Shown: positions 7,477-19,084, counted from the stretch's first letter. The stretch: 38,754 bases of DNA from Chloroflexota bacterium (GCA_013152325.1 JAADGN010000111.1:1-38754); one strand, 5' to 3'. The notes: a model not told the origin generated them from the sequence alone. Numbers and translations are program-made.

Positions 7477-7721
7477 CTCTGGTCAGCCCGCACACCTCGT
7501 TTGGGGCGCAGGTGGCTTCCACGTGCTGAGGAGATGATCCTGAAAAATCACAAGCCTGGGCATCTACCGGCAAATTGTCCGGTGGTTGGTTTCTGTGAAA
7601 ATCCGCGAGATCGGCGGCAAAAAACATGATGAATACCTTATCCACAACTGGGGTTGCTTGTGCGCGGTCAACTCATTGCGGCGTGACGGTAATTCAAAGT
7701 TTTATGGACCCTTCCCGGAAA

Positions 7722-8891
7722 TCATTTATCTTCGGGTTCGCCAAAAGCGACCACCATAATGTGCTGGTTCAGAAATCGCGGCGGGGCCTCGTTCTTGCCG
7801 GGCACGATCTGTCCCAGTGTGTAGCCGCCTGCGATGGGAATATCCTTGCCCAGAATATCCTGGATGGCGTTGATCTCCGCACCCGGTTGGGCCTTGAACA
7901 GCATTTGCCAGGCGATATCGACCAGCGCCAGCGCAAAGACCGGTTTGGCGTCTCCCAACGCGCGGAGCGCCTGCTGTGCGGCGCGTTGGGCGGCCTCCTG
8001 ACAGACGGCGGGGCTGCCGATCATCAGGTATGCATCCAGCCCGTCGCGGACTGCGGCGTTCATGCGGAAGCTGCCGTCCGCTTCGACGCGTAACGGAGAG
8101 CGGACGAGCAGGTTCTCGCCCTGGTCGATGCCCAGCGGATAAAGCCGGACGAGGTAGTTGAGCGGCGGGAAGCCCCAATCGCGGGCCGGATAGCCGAATA
8201 GCTGCGAATACGTCTCCGAGGCCGGACGCCCGTCCAGGGTGCGCAGCCAGAAACCGCGCGAACGCGTCACCCGGAACTGGCTGCCGACCGGACGCCAACC
8301 GTGGTCAGCGCCGACGCCCATGCGCAGATTCCCCTTGAACAGCGCCGCGGCCAGGCTGCCTGAACCGGTTTGGGTCCCCGCGATCTGGTAGGAATGTCCG
8401 GTGTGTGGATCGCCGCTCGAAAGTCCTCCGGCCAGCGGGATGCTGTCCCCCGATATTGCCAGACACAATTGCTCGGCATCCCCATTGAAGCCGTCGGCGA
8501 AGAAAAGCATGGACTGGGAGGCATCTGGTTGTGCGGATGCGATTTTCATCAGGCGCGCGGCGGTCTCGCGTCCGCTTTGTGCGTATCCTGAGAACCAGTG
8601 CGCTTCGACTTCGATCTCATCGCTGCTCAGCACGGCTACAACGACCGAGTTTATGTGCTGGCCTTTGGTCGTCAGGGCGGCGGGTGTGCTGAAGCCGACG
8701 ATTGGCGTGTTGCCGAGCAGGCTGGATACTCCGCCAACGACCTGTTTGGCATCATAATGCTGGGAGGTGATCACGATACCCAGCGAGGGCACATTCGTCC
8801 CCAACTGATTAAGGGCGTGGTGGGTAGCCTGCAAACCGGCTTCGCGTCCGTCCAGAGCCTGAGCCTGTCCTACTGCCGCGGTTAGTGTCAT
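7722..8891 (-). CDS. FIST-domain sensory protein
   Basis: A 389-aa soluble protein with FIST_N (about residues 30-220) followed by FIST_C (about 225-370). Typical segments are VVGGVSSLLGNTPIVGFST, ADGFNGDAEQL, IPLAGGLSSGD and, near the end, IPIAGGYTLGQIVPG. FIST domains are predicted ligand sensors, perhaps of amino acids, in signalling proteins. This one has no output domain. It lies 52 nt downstream of the large histidine kinase on the same strand, so it likely forms a sensor-kinase pair with it. GAGGA lies four bases before the ATG. No terminator was seen after it. Confidence 0.85.
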   Translation of the reverse strand: MTLTAAVGQAQALDGREAGLQATHHALNQLGTNVPSLGIVITSQHYDAKQVVGGVSSLLGNTPIVGFSTPAALTTKGQHINSVVVAVLSSDEIEVEAHWFSGYAQSGRETAARLMKIASAQPDASQSMLFFADGFNGDAEQLCLAISGDSIPLAGGLSSGDPHTGHSYQIAGTQTGSGSLAAALFKGNLRMGVGADHGWRPVGSQFRVTRSRGFWLRTLDGRPASETYSQLFGYPARDWGFPPLNYLVRLYPLGIDQGENLLVRSPLRVEADGSFRMNAAVRDGLDAYLMIGSPAVCQEAAQRAAQQALRALGDAKPVFALALVDIAWQMLFKAQPGAEINAIQDILGKDIPIAGGYTLGQIVPGKNEAPPRFLNQHIMVVAFGEPEDK

Positions 8892-8943
8892 TGGTCCTCG
8901 GTCGTCCGTCCTGGATTGTTGGTAGCTGATCTTCGGAGCGGAT

Positions 8944-11900
8944 TTATTTCTCCGCTACCGGGATGGTGAAGTGGAAGGTCGTTCCCTGGCCGTATTCACT
9001 CTCGAACCAGATGCGCCCGCCCTGCATTTCCACCAGGCTCTTGGTGATGTTCAGTCCCAGGCCTGTGCCCGGCGCTTCGCGCGCTTTCTGGTCTTCGGAG
9101 CGGAAGAATTTCTGGAAGATCTTTTGCTGGTCCTCCAGACTGATGCCGATGCCGTTATCTTTGACCCAGATATGCACGACTTTGGCTGCGCCTTCCGGGT
9201 CCCATTGATTGTCAGATTCTTTGGCGCCGATGAAGATTTCGCCCTCTTCGGGCGTGTACTTGTTGGCATTGCTGAGCAGGTTGACGAGGATCTGATCCAG
9301 GCGCGTGCGGTCTGCCCAGATGTCCGGGAGCGTATCGGGCATTTGAATGGTGATCGCCTGCTGTTTGTCTTCGATCTGCCGCCTGGTCGAGCGGACGGCA
9401 TCATTGACGACCTCCGGCACCGAGACGGGTTTGAAGTCCATCCGCAGACGTCCGGCCTCGATCTTCGAATTGTCGTTCAGGTCGGAGACCAGCGTTTTCA
9501 TGCGTTCGACGTTGGAGTGGATCGTACTCAGGAAGTTGGCCTGGTTTTCGTTGATCTCACCGACCGCGCCGGCCGCGAGCAGTTCCGCGTACCCTTTGAT
9601 CGAGGTCATCGGGTTCTTCAACTCGTGCGCCACGAAGGAGACGAAGTCGCTTTTGGCCAGGTTGGCGGCCTGGACTTCGGCATACAGTTGGGCGTTCGAG
9701 ATGGCGATGGCGGCGTGGTCGCTCAGGCGGCCAAGGAATCCCAGATCGACTTGCGTCTCGGTGACGCATTCCAGCAGGATCAGGCCGATGACCTGCGCCT
9801 CGCGGCGGATTGGGATGACAACCTGCGTGCGCGTGCCGGGCAGCAAACCGCCCTGGATTTTGGGATCGAGGGTGACGTTTTGCGGCTGTCCGCTTTCGAC
9901 CGCCGCGACCATCGAGGGCAGCTCCAGCGGCAGGGGTGTGTCTTCGTACAAATTGAGTTGGTCGCCGTAGCCCTGCTGGGCCATGATGCGCACCCCGTCC
10001 TCTTGCAGGGTGCTGATCAGACCGGCGTCAGCGCCCGATTGGCGCATGGCCCATTCCAGCGTGATGCGCATGGCGCGGTCCATCTCGAGGCTGGCGTTCA
10101 GTTCGCGATCGATGCGCTGCATGATCGAGAGTTCCTCGACGCGGGCGTTCAATTCCTGGTCGGTCAGGGTATAGAGACGGGCGTTCTCGATGGCGACCGC
10201 GGCCTGCCCGGCGAAGGCGGTCAGCAGGGTCTGGTCGTCTTCGACGAAGGGCAGCCCATCGCGTTTGTTGATAACTTCGACCACGCCGATGACGTTCTCT
10301 TTGACCTGGAGCGGCACGGCCAGGATGGCTTTTGTGACGAAGCCGGTTTGCTGGTCGGTGTTCCCGAACCAGCCGGAAGATTGCTTCACATTGTTCTCGA
10401 CAACCGGGGCGCGTGTTTGCACCGCCTTGCCGACAATGCCGCTGCCGGCGGGCAGCCGCTTTCCCAGCAGGTTGCCGGCGACCGGGCCGACGGTCACTTT
10501 GAAGACCAGGTCGTTGCTTTGTTCGTCCACGAGGAACAGGCTGCCGGCTTCGCAGTCGAGAATGTTGACGGCGTTCTCCAGGATGTTTTGCAGCAATGGT
10601 TCGTGTTCCAGCGTGGATGTCAATTGCCGCGTAAGTTCGTTCAACGTGGACAACTGGTGCGCGCGCCGTTCGGTTTCCTGCAGCAGGCGGGCTTTGACGA
10701 TCGCGCCGGCTGTCTGGTCGGCGATGGCCTGGAGCAAGTCGAGTTGGTTGTTGGTGTAGGTGGTGCTGGGGTCGCGGCTGCCGACGCTCAATGCGCCGAT
10801 GGCTTCTGCTCCGGCGTTGAGCGGCACGCCCAGCCAGGCGTACATGTCTTGCAGGGCCGGGATCACGTTCAATGTCTGGCACTCGCGGGCGTAGTCCTGC
10901 GTCAGGATCGAGCGGCTGTTGCGCACGACCCATTGCCCAAGTCCCTGGTTGACCGGAAGGGGCGTATTCTCGCGTTGGGGCAGGCGTTTGCCGTCTTCCA
11001 GGCAGAAGGCGTAATAGAAGTATTCTCCGGCTTTGTTGTGCAGGGTGATGTGGAAGTCCGTCGCAGGGATGATCTGCGTGGTCTGGGCGAAGATCAATTC
11101 CAGGACGTCGTCGAAGGACAGCGTGATGCTGACGCCCTGGGAGACGCGGGTCAGCGCGTTCATTTCCTGGACGCGGCGCTGCATGTTGACGACGACCTGT
11201 GCGCGTTCGATGGCGAGTGCCGCCTGATCGCTCAGACTTTCGAGGAAAGAAAGCTCGTGGCTGCTGTATGGCTCTCCTGATCGGCGCAGTCCCAGCGCCA
11301 GCCAGCCCATCAATTCGTTGCCGCTCCGCAGAGGGACAAAGAGATAAGCGCCCAGGAGCATCAGGCGTGACTGTTCGGACTTCAGCGCGGCGGGCGGGTT
11401 GGACGGGTCGATATAGAGGGGCAGGTGCTCCCGTTTAAGTATCGTTACCAGCGGGTTATTGCCTGTAAAGCGGATGTCGCTGGTTGGGCGGCCATTGTCC
11501 TCGCTGGGGGTGGCTGCATATTGATCGCTGACGGCGTCGTAAATGTAAATGTGCAGGCGGTTGGGCAACAATCCCGCAAGGACTTCCTGGCGCAGGATGC
11601 GAAGGATGCTTGGCAAATCGAGAGCGTTTGTCAGTTTGTGGCTGAACGTTTGCAGTTGTTCCTGGTAGGCCTGGCTGCCCCGAAAGGCGATCGCGTCGAT
11701 GATTGTCTGCAGCCGGGCGCGCACCGGGTTCAGCGCCAGCGCCAGGATGCCGGCCAGGGCGCCGATTGCCAACGGGTTCGTGGCCGGGATCATATTCCCG
11801 AAGATCAGGCTTAATCCGGCGATTAACAGTCCGTATCCAAGCGCGACCAGGAAAGTCAACAGGATGATGAGAATGCCCCGGCTGACCAGATAATCGACTT

Positions 11901-12942
11901 TGAGCAGGCGGTAGCGCAGGATTGTGTACCCCGTGGCAAAGGGGAACAGGATGGTCGGCAAGAAGAGATAGGGGATGAAGTTCATCGGGTGGATGGCCGT
12001 TGCCAGCATGAAGGCTGCCAGGGGACCAAAACTGACCAGAAAACCCCAGATGAGCATGCGTATCTGCTGCTGAACGACCGGCGATTTGGTCGTATAGCGG
12101 CGGATGAAAAGTACGACGGCAAGGAATACGATCATCCCGCCGGTGAACGAGTAGATGCGCTGCCAATCTGTGATGTATGCGCTGGGGTTGTCGAAGTTGT
12201 ACAGATTGCGTGCGGCCAGAGCAGTCAGTACGAGGGCTATCAGATACCCGATCCGGCGCAGATAAGGGCGGGCGGCGACGACGCGGAATTCCTGCGGGAA
12301 TCCTAGCGCCAGGTCGAACAGCGCGCCTCCGGAAACCGCTACCGCCAGGGTCCACAGCGCGGTCAGCCGGTGTGTTGTGTACAGGTCGAATATTCCGGCG
12401 ATCGCGATGGCGGCTGACGAAGCGAAAAGGGCAAAGGCCCGTCCGGTCGATTCGCTGCGGCGGAGACCGAAGATCCACAGACTGGTTGCCAGGTAGGCCA
12501 GCCCGACGATAAATGGGATATAGAAATAGGTCACCCGGTCGGCAGCGGGGAATTCGTTCAGGGTGACGATAACGGTTTCTTCGTTCCCGTCAGGTGTGCG
12601 GTATGTGACCGGAACGTCCTCGCCCGGGAAATGTGATTCCAGCGCGCGCTGAATGTCTGCCGCGCTGTGCACATCTTTCCCGTCGACCTGCAGCAATTGG
12701 TCGTGGAGTTGGACGTCGGAATTGAAAAGCGTCCAGGCCTCATCGTCCCTATTGGCTCCAACGCCGTTGAAGACCATGGTCTGTTCTACAAATGCCCCCA
12801 GGAAAGGCGTATTCAACCACTTGAATGCCAGGAGCGGGATGGCAATGAAAGCCAGCACCGCGATGCCCTGATAAATGAGCACCGCAATTTGCAAAGCTTT
12901 GTTCAGAAAGTCGTTTACTCGTTTGGACTGGAAGATGGTCAT
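8944..12942 (-). CDS. Large membrane histidine kinase with PDZ-like and four GAF domains
   Basis: A 1332-aa sensor kinase. An N-terminal helix (about 17-40) is followed by a PDZ-like segment outside the membrane (about 65-125: LLQVDGKDVHSAADIQRAL...FPGEDVPVTYR). Next come about eight membrane helices (130-420), four GAF-like domains (about 445-590, 610-755, 770-930, 945-1085), HisKA with phosphoacceptor His1106 in FVAHELKNP, and HATPase with NLLSNANKYT, DNGIGI and GTGLGL. There is no receiver domain. The ATG at 12942 was chosen; a GTG at 13017 would add 25 residues, but a -10-like TTATAC sits just before it. FIST lies downstream. The response regulator partner is not adjacent; the OmpR-like protein at 33354 is only a guess. 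Confidence 0.9.
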   Translation of the reverse strand: MTIFQSKRVNDFLNKALQIAVLIYQGIAVLAFIAIPLLAFKWLNTPFLGAFVEQTMVFNGVGANRDDEAWTLFNSDVQLHDQLLQVDGKDVHSAADIQRALESHFPGEDVPVTYRTPDGNEETVIVTLNEFPAADRVTYFYIPFIVGLAYLATSLWIFGLRRSESTGRAFALFASSAAIAIAGIFDLYTTHRLTALWTLAVAVSGGALFDLALGFPQEFRVVAARPYLRRIGYLIALVLTALAARNLYNFDNPSAYITDWQRIYSFTGGMIVFLAVVLFIRRYTTKSPVVQQQIRMLIWGFLVSFGPLAAFMLATAIHPMNFIPYLFLPTILFPFATGYTILRYRLLKVDYLVSRGILIILLTFLVALGYGLLIAGLSLIFGNMIPATNPLAIGALAGILALALNPVRARLQTIIDAIAFRGSQAYQEQLQTFSHKLTNALDLPSILRILRQEVLAGLLPNRLHIYIYDAVSDQYAATPSEDNGRPTSDIRFTGNNPLVTILKREHLPLYIDPSNPPAALKSEQSRLMLLGAYLFVPLRSGNELMGWLALGLRRSGEPYSSHELSFLESLSDQAALAIERAQVVVNMQRRVQEMNALTRVSQGVSITLSFDDVLELIFAQTTQIIPATDFHITLHNKAGEYFYYAFCLEDGKRLPQRENTPLPVNQGLGQWVVRNSRSILTQDYARECQTLNVIPALQDMYAWLGVPLNAGAEAIGALSVGSRDPSTTYTNNQLDLLQAIADQTAGAIVKARLLQETERRAHQLSTLNELTRQLTSTLEHEPLLQNILENAVNILDCEAGSLFLVDEQSNDLVFKVTVGPVAGNLLGKRLPAGSGIVGKAVQTRAPVVENNVKQSSGWFGNTDQQTGFVTKAILAVPLQVKENVIGVVEVINKRDGLPFVEDDQTLLTAFAGQAAVAIENARLYTLTDQELNARVEELSIMQRIDRELNASLEMDRAMRITLEWAMRQSGADAGLISTLQEDGVRIMAQQGYGDQLNLYEDTPLPLELPSMVAAVESGQPQNVTLDPKIQGGLLPGTRTQVVIPIRREAQVIGLILLECVTETQVDLGFLGRLSDHAAIAISNAQLYAEVQAANLAKSDFVSFVAHELKNPMTSIKGYAELLAAGAVGEINENQANFLSTIHSNVERMKTLVSDLNDNSKIEAGRLRMDFKPVSVPEVVNDAVRSTRRQIEDKQQAITIQMPDTLPDIWADRTRLDQILVNLLSNANKYTPEEGEIFIGAKESDNQWDPEGAAKVVHIWVKDNGIGISLEDQQKIFQKFFRSEDQKAREAPGTGLGLNITKSLVEMQGGRIWFESEYGQGTTFHFTIPVAEK

Positions 12943-12988
12943 ATTGGTCTTGGCATGAAAACGGCGGCTGGCTTGTTGTTTCACTGAC

Positions 12989-13004
12989 CGGTCTGTGCAG
13001 ACCG
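12989..13004. promoter_or_regulatory. Short inverted repeat upstream of the kinase gene
   Basis: CGGTCTG and CAGACCG are perfect 7-bp arms around TG. It lies 47 nt before the kinase ATG, in the likely 5' leader, and could be an operator or a hairpin. Confidence 0.4.
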
Positions 13005-13069
13005 ACCCCAATGACACGTATAAGCATTTTACACTACATTGTTCTAGGAGAAGATGGTCATTTCATAAC

Positions 13070-13098
13070 AAAACCGGCCTGGTGGGCAGGCCGGTTTT
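13070..13098 (-). terminator. gyrB terminator
   Basis: AAAACCGGCCT (13070-13080) pairs perfectly with AGGCCGGTTTT (13088-13098). On the minus strand the stem ends in TTTTGTT, 18 nt after the gyrB stop. Confidence 0.8.
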
Positions 13099-13116
13099 GG
13101 GAGTCAATCGGAGCAG

Positions 13117-16040
<2,924 letters not shown>

Positions 16041-16070
16041 AACCCGTTAATTTTACCATACAGGCCACTC

Positions 16071-16099
16071 TTGGCAGGCTCACCGGAGGCAGGTACAAT
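16071..16099 (+). promoter_or_regulatory. Promoter of the 16197-18186 operon
   Basis: TTGGCA (16071-16076), 17-nt spacer, TACAAT (16094-16099). It would give a leader of about 90 nt to the ATG at 16197. Confidence 0.55.
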
Positions 16100-16196
16100 G
16101 CAGTTACAGGGTATTGCGCAACCTCCCTGTGCAGAATTTGCAAGTGTATCCCGAAAAGTAGCCTGGGCAAGTTCAGGCATTTGTTTACGGAGCAGT

Positions 16197-17009
16197 ATGG
16201 CGTCCAACCGCTATTTTCCCGATGCCAATCGCATCAGTGTGCTGACAGCCACGGTCTTGCTGGCTTTTGCGTTGACGCGTCTCAGTCTCGCACCCCAGTA
16301 CAAGCTTGAGCTGCAATTGCCGGGCGTCTATTTGGCGTTCAATCTCAATCTGAGCACGGTGACGGTTATTCTGGCCGCTGCCCTGACTGCCACGGGCATG
16401 GACTGGCTGCTGCGCGGCCATCCTTCGCTGGGAAGCGGACATCCGTTTGAGCACTGGCTGTTGCCGATGCTGACGGCTTTTGTGCTGGGAGTGCCTCTTT
16501 ACTTGCTCCCATCCGGCCCTCTGTGGTGGCTCGGTTTTGCGGTTGGCGGACTGGTGCTGGTGCTGGTCTTCTGGGCTGAATACGTGGTGGTCGAACCCGC
16601 AGACCCCAGTTACCCGACTGCGACGGCTGTCCTGACGGCGCTGTCGTTTGCTCTCTATCTGATCCTGGCGGTCGCATTGCGTTACGCGAGCGCCCGTCTG
16701 TTCCTGCTGATCCCTGCGCTCCTCCTGGCGGCTTTTCTCGTTAGCTTGCGCACGCTGCACCTGCGGCTGAACGGGCGTTGGGAAGTTGCCTGGGCAGCCG
16801 GGATAGCTTTGGTCAACGCGCAGTTGGCGGCCGGGTTGCATTATTGGCCGTTGACGCCGATCCGTTATGGGATGCTGCTGCTGGGCCCGTTCTACGCGTT
16901 GACCAGTTTGGCGGCCAGCCTGGGCGATGGGATTCCCTTGCGCCGGGCGGTGGTCGAACCGGCGATCATGCTGGGGTTGGTTTGGGGGATAAGTGTTTGG
17001 GTTCGGTGA
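16197..17009 (+). CDS. Uncharacterised membrane protein, first gene of the plsY operon
   Basis: A 270-aa protein with about eight membrane helices, very rich in Leu and Ala, with short loops, for example VLLAFALTRLSLAP, MLTAFVLGVPLYLLP and LFLLIPALLLAAFLVSL. No soluble domain or catalytic motif is seen. ATG 16197 has GGAG six bases upstream; the frame extends to 16029 but a promoter lies inside that extension. The next gene (JAMM peptidase) begins 6 nt after its stop, so the two share a transcript. Function unknown. Confidence 0.75.
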   Translation: MASNRYFPDANRISVLTATVLLAFALTRLSLAPQYKLELQLPGVYLAFNLNLSTVTVILAAALTATGMDWLLRGHPSLGSGHPFEHWLLPMLTAFVLGVPLYLLPSGPLWWLGFAVGGLVLVLVFWAEYVVVEPADPSYPTATAVLTALSFALYLILAVALRYASARLFLLIPALLLAAFLVSLRTLHLRLNGRWEVAWAAGIALVNAQLAAGLHYWPLTPIRYGMLLLGPFYALTSLAASLGDGIPLRRAVVEPAIMLGLVWGISVWVR

Positions 17010-17015
17010 GCGAAA

Positions 17016-17426
17016 ATGCGAACCGGGTTGAGCCTGTCAGCGCGACAATGGGAGAAGATGCGGCGTCATGTGACTGGCTGCGCGCCGCTGGAGGCCTGCG
17101 GTCTGTTGGCGGGAAAAGGCTGCCGGGTGGAATCGGTTTTTTTCGTGGCGAACGCGGCCCAAAGTCCGGTGCGGTTTCGCATGGATCCGCAGGAGCAGTT
17201 GAAAACCTTTAATCAGATCGAAGCCCGGGGGCTGGAACTGGTCGGTATCTTCCATTCACATCCGGCAGGGCCTGAAAGACCATCGCCGACGGATGTGGCC
17301 GAGGCGGCCTATCCGGTCGTCCACCTTATCTGGTTCGTTGATGGTGAAGCGTGGCGGGCGCGCGGCTTTTGGATCGAGGCCGGACGGGTCTCTGAAGTCG
17401 ACTTGTACATTCTTCGTTCAGAGTAA
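17016..17426 (+). CDS. JAMM/MPN+ metallopeptidase-like protein
   Basis: A 136-aa single-domain Mov34/JAB1 protein. The zinc site is complete: Glu26 in EACGLLAG, then His80 and His82 in HSHP, Ser90, and Asp93, spaced exactly as EXnHXHX10D. Such enzymes cut isopeptide or peptide bonds after ubiquitin-like or sulfur-carrier proteins (ThiS or MoaD family), or process small substrates. No ubiquitin-like, ThiS-like or E1-like gene is in this window, so the substrate is unknown. It sits between a membrane protein and plsY on one strand. GTGAG lies close before the ATG. Confidence 0.88.
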   Translation: MRTGLSLSARQWEKMRRHVTGCAPLEACGLLAGKGCRVESVFFVANAAQSPVRFRMDPQEQLKTFNQIEARGLELVGIFHSHPAGPERPSPTDVAEAAYPVVHLIWFVDGEAWRARGFWIEAGRVSEVDLYILRSE

Positions 17427-17493
17427 CCTCGCCCCTGCAATTGTGTTACCAGACATACAAGACGTAAATAGACTGCATTCGGAGGTAGGAAAG

Positions 17494-18186
17494 ATGCCGA
17501 CTTTACAGGACATCGGTGTGGTGCTCCTGTCGTACCTGCTGGGTTCGATACCATTTGGGTTGTTGATCGTTAAGCTGAAAACGGGCAAAGACATTCGAAT
17601 GGTTGAGAGCGGGCGCACCGGTGGGACAAATGTGATGCGGGCGGCCGGTTTTTGGTCTGGCTTGCTGACGGCGATTTTGGATATCTTGAAAGGAGCCTGC
17701 GCGGTCTGGTTGGCGCGCGCTGTTGGCGGCGGTGTTTGGATAGAGATCATGGCGCCGTTGGCTGCCATCTTGGGGCACAATTATTCGATTTTCCTGGTCG
17801 AGCGGATGGACGATGGCCGTTTACGCTTGCGCGGCGGCGCAGGCGGGGCCCCCAGCGTGGGCGGCGCGTTCGGTTTGTGGGCGCCCTCGATCTTGATCAT
17901 TTTTCCGGTCGGGCTGCTGATCTTCTTCGGGGTTGGTTACGCCTCGGTAACGACGATGAGCGCAGCCCTGATCGCAATGGTCATCTTCGCCGTGCGCACC
18001 TGGCTGGGGCTTTCTCCCTGGCAGTATATCTTGTATGGCGTGCTGGCGGAGATTTTGCTGATGTGGGCGTTGCGTCCGAATATCAAACGTCTGCTGGCCG
18101 GGAACGAACGGCTGCACGGCTGGCGGGCCAAGCATCAGAAATGGGGTGCTGGCGACGCCGAGCCTGATGATATCGAGAACAAATAG
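17494..18186 (+). CDS. plsY: Glycerol-3-phosphate acyltransferase PlsY
   Basis: A 230-aa membrane enzyme that transfers the acyl group of acyl phosphate to glycerol-3-phosphate, starting phospholipid synthesis. The three PlsY regions are visible: LGSIPFGLLIVKLKTGKDIR, SGRTGGTNVMRAAGF (usual form SGNxGATN), and GHNYSIFL followed by a Gly-rich segment (RLRGGAGGAPSVGG) where GGKGVAT is usual. The departures in the second and third motifs are notable, and there is a short charged insertion (VERMDDGRLRL) between them. GGAGG lies eight bases before the ATG. The C-terminal tail is charged and longer than usual. Confidence 0.88.
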   Translation: MPTLQDIGVVLLSYLLGSIPFGLLIVKLKTGKDIRMVESGRTGGTNVMRAAGFWSGLLTAILDILKGACAVWLARAVGGGVWIEIMAPLAAILGHNYSIFLVERMDDGRLRLRGGAGGAPSVGGAFGLWAPSILIIFPVGLLIFFGVGYASVTTMSAALIAMVIFAVRTWLGLSPWQYILYGVLAEILLMWALRPNIKRLLAGNERLHGWRAKHQKWGAGDAEPDDIENK

Positions 18187-18192
18187 CGACCC

Positions 18193-18225
18193 AGACCTCC
18201 GAGGTCTTACAGACCTCGGAGGTCT
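18193..18225. terminator. Bidirectional terminator between plsY and the MBL gene
   Basis: AGACCTCCGAGGTCT (18193-18207) pairs with AGACCTCGGAGGTCT (18211-18225), with 15-bp perfect arms and a three-base loop. On the plus strand it ends in ATTTCTTATTCTTCTT. Its right arm overlaps the stop codon of the MBL gene by two bases. Confidence 0.75.
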
Positions 18226-19084
18226 ATTTCTTATTCTTCTTGGCCTCTTGTTCTATCTCTTCGAGTGCTTGCTGGTAGAGCACGCGCAAATTGCGCTCGT
18301 GGAGCGTTGTGGACAGTCCGCTGAGGTAGACGCGGCTCTTGCCGCACTTTTCGATGTCTATGGTGTCCAGGTACTTCAGCGGAGCCTTGCGACGCGTAGC
18401 CGTCCGAGCGGCTTTCTTGATGGCGGTCAGGTAACTCAGGTTTTCTTTGACCGCGGGTTCGATCTCACCGCGCAGGACGATGTCGCCGTGGCCCTGGACG
18501 ATATTTTCCAGTTTCATCCGGCCAACGCCCTTGATGAAGGCGACCATATCCTCCAGGTTTCCGTCCACCAGGTAAGGCAGCGGCATGAAGGCGTCGCCCG
18601 CAAACAGGACGCGGTCTTCGACCACCAAAATGGCAATCCCGTCTTCGCTGTGACCGGGGGCGGGCATGATGCGCAGGTGCTTTTTCCCGATGCGCAGGGT
18701 CAGTTCACCGTCGTCAAGGGTCATGTTGGGCAGGACGATTTTGACCTGCTGCATGACCGTGTTCTGTTTTTGTGCGGCTTCCAGGGAAGGGATACCGCGT
18801 TCGATCAACAGTTCCCGACAGCGTGTGTGTGCGATGATCGTCGTGTTTGGGAAGAAGCAATTACCCCAGGTATGATCGGCGTGGTAGTGGGTGTTGATGA
18901 CGTACCGTACTTGTGTGTTGAGATTGTGCTCAATGAACTCTCTGATGGCGAGAGTCTCTTCCGGGATGGCCAGGGTATCAATAACAACAGCCCATTGCGG
19001 ACCGACAACCACTCCAGCGGTAACTTGGGCATAAACATCACTTTGAAACCAATATACATTGTCAGAAACGCGCTCGCGTTGCAT
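18224..19084 (-). CDS. Metallo-beta-lactamase-fold hydrolase
   Basis: A 286-aa soluble MBL-fold protein. The metal ligands are His66, His68, Asp70 and His71 in THYHADHTWGN, His145 in PAPGHSEDG, Asp164 in FAGDAF and His199 in VQGHGDIV, giving a full binuclear site. The C-terminal half (about 205-286) is Lys/Arg-rich and helical, beyond the usual core. Relatives include Zn-dependent hydrolases of the glyoxalase II/SoxH type; the substrate is not predictable. The ATG at 19084 is followed by ordinary coding sequence. The gene is transcribed away from the transposase-fold gene at 19277. Confidence 0.88.
   Translation of the reverse strand: MQRERVSDNVYWFQSDVYAQVTAGVVVGPQWAVVIDTLAIPEETLAIREFIEHNLNTQVRYVINTHYHADHTWGNCFFPNTTIIAHTRCRELLIERGIPSLEAAQKQNTVMQQVKIVLPNMTLDDGELTLRIGKKHLRIMPAPGHSEDGIAILVVEDRVLFAGDAFMPLPYLVDGNLEDMVAFIKGVGRMKLENIVQGHGDIVLRGEIEPAVKENLSYLTAIKKAARTATRRKAPLKYLDTIDIEKCGKSRVYLSGLSTTLHERNLRVLYQQALEEIEQEAKKNKK

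Larger units (their letters stand above)
7268..7648. repeat. Nested inverted-repeat element in a convergent intergenic region
   Basis: The ends are 12-nt perfect inverted repeats: GTTGTGGATAAG (7268-7279) and CTTATCCACAAC (7637-7648). Each contains a perfect DnaA-box 9-mer, TTATCCACA. A second, inner pair is imperfect: GAAAATCCG begins the right arm at 7597-7605, and its complement ends the left arm at about 7330-7338. Between them are a 14-bp palindrome (7388-7416), another (7459-7476) and a GCGGACTAAAG core. The 443 nt from the micro-ORF to the FIST stop hold no recognisable gene. It could be a MITE-like foldback element, a cluster of REP-type repeats, or a DnaA-binding site. No clear target duplication flanks it. 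Confidence 0.5.

Noticed and set aside
8971-11280. Long antisense open frames over the kinase, gyrB and metK
   Set aside because: They are shadows of GC-rich genes; their sequences are Arg/Gly/Asp-rich repeats without domains, and the opposite-strand products are clear.
12943-13017. GTG start adding 25 residues to the histidine kinase
   Set aside because: A -10-like TTATAC lies just before it, and the added residues are polar with no SD, so the ATG at 12942 is preferred.
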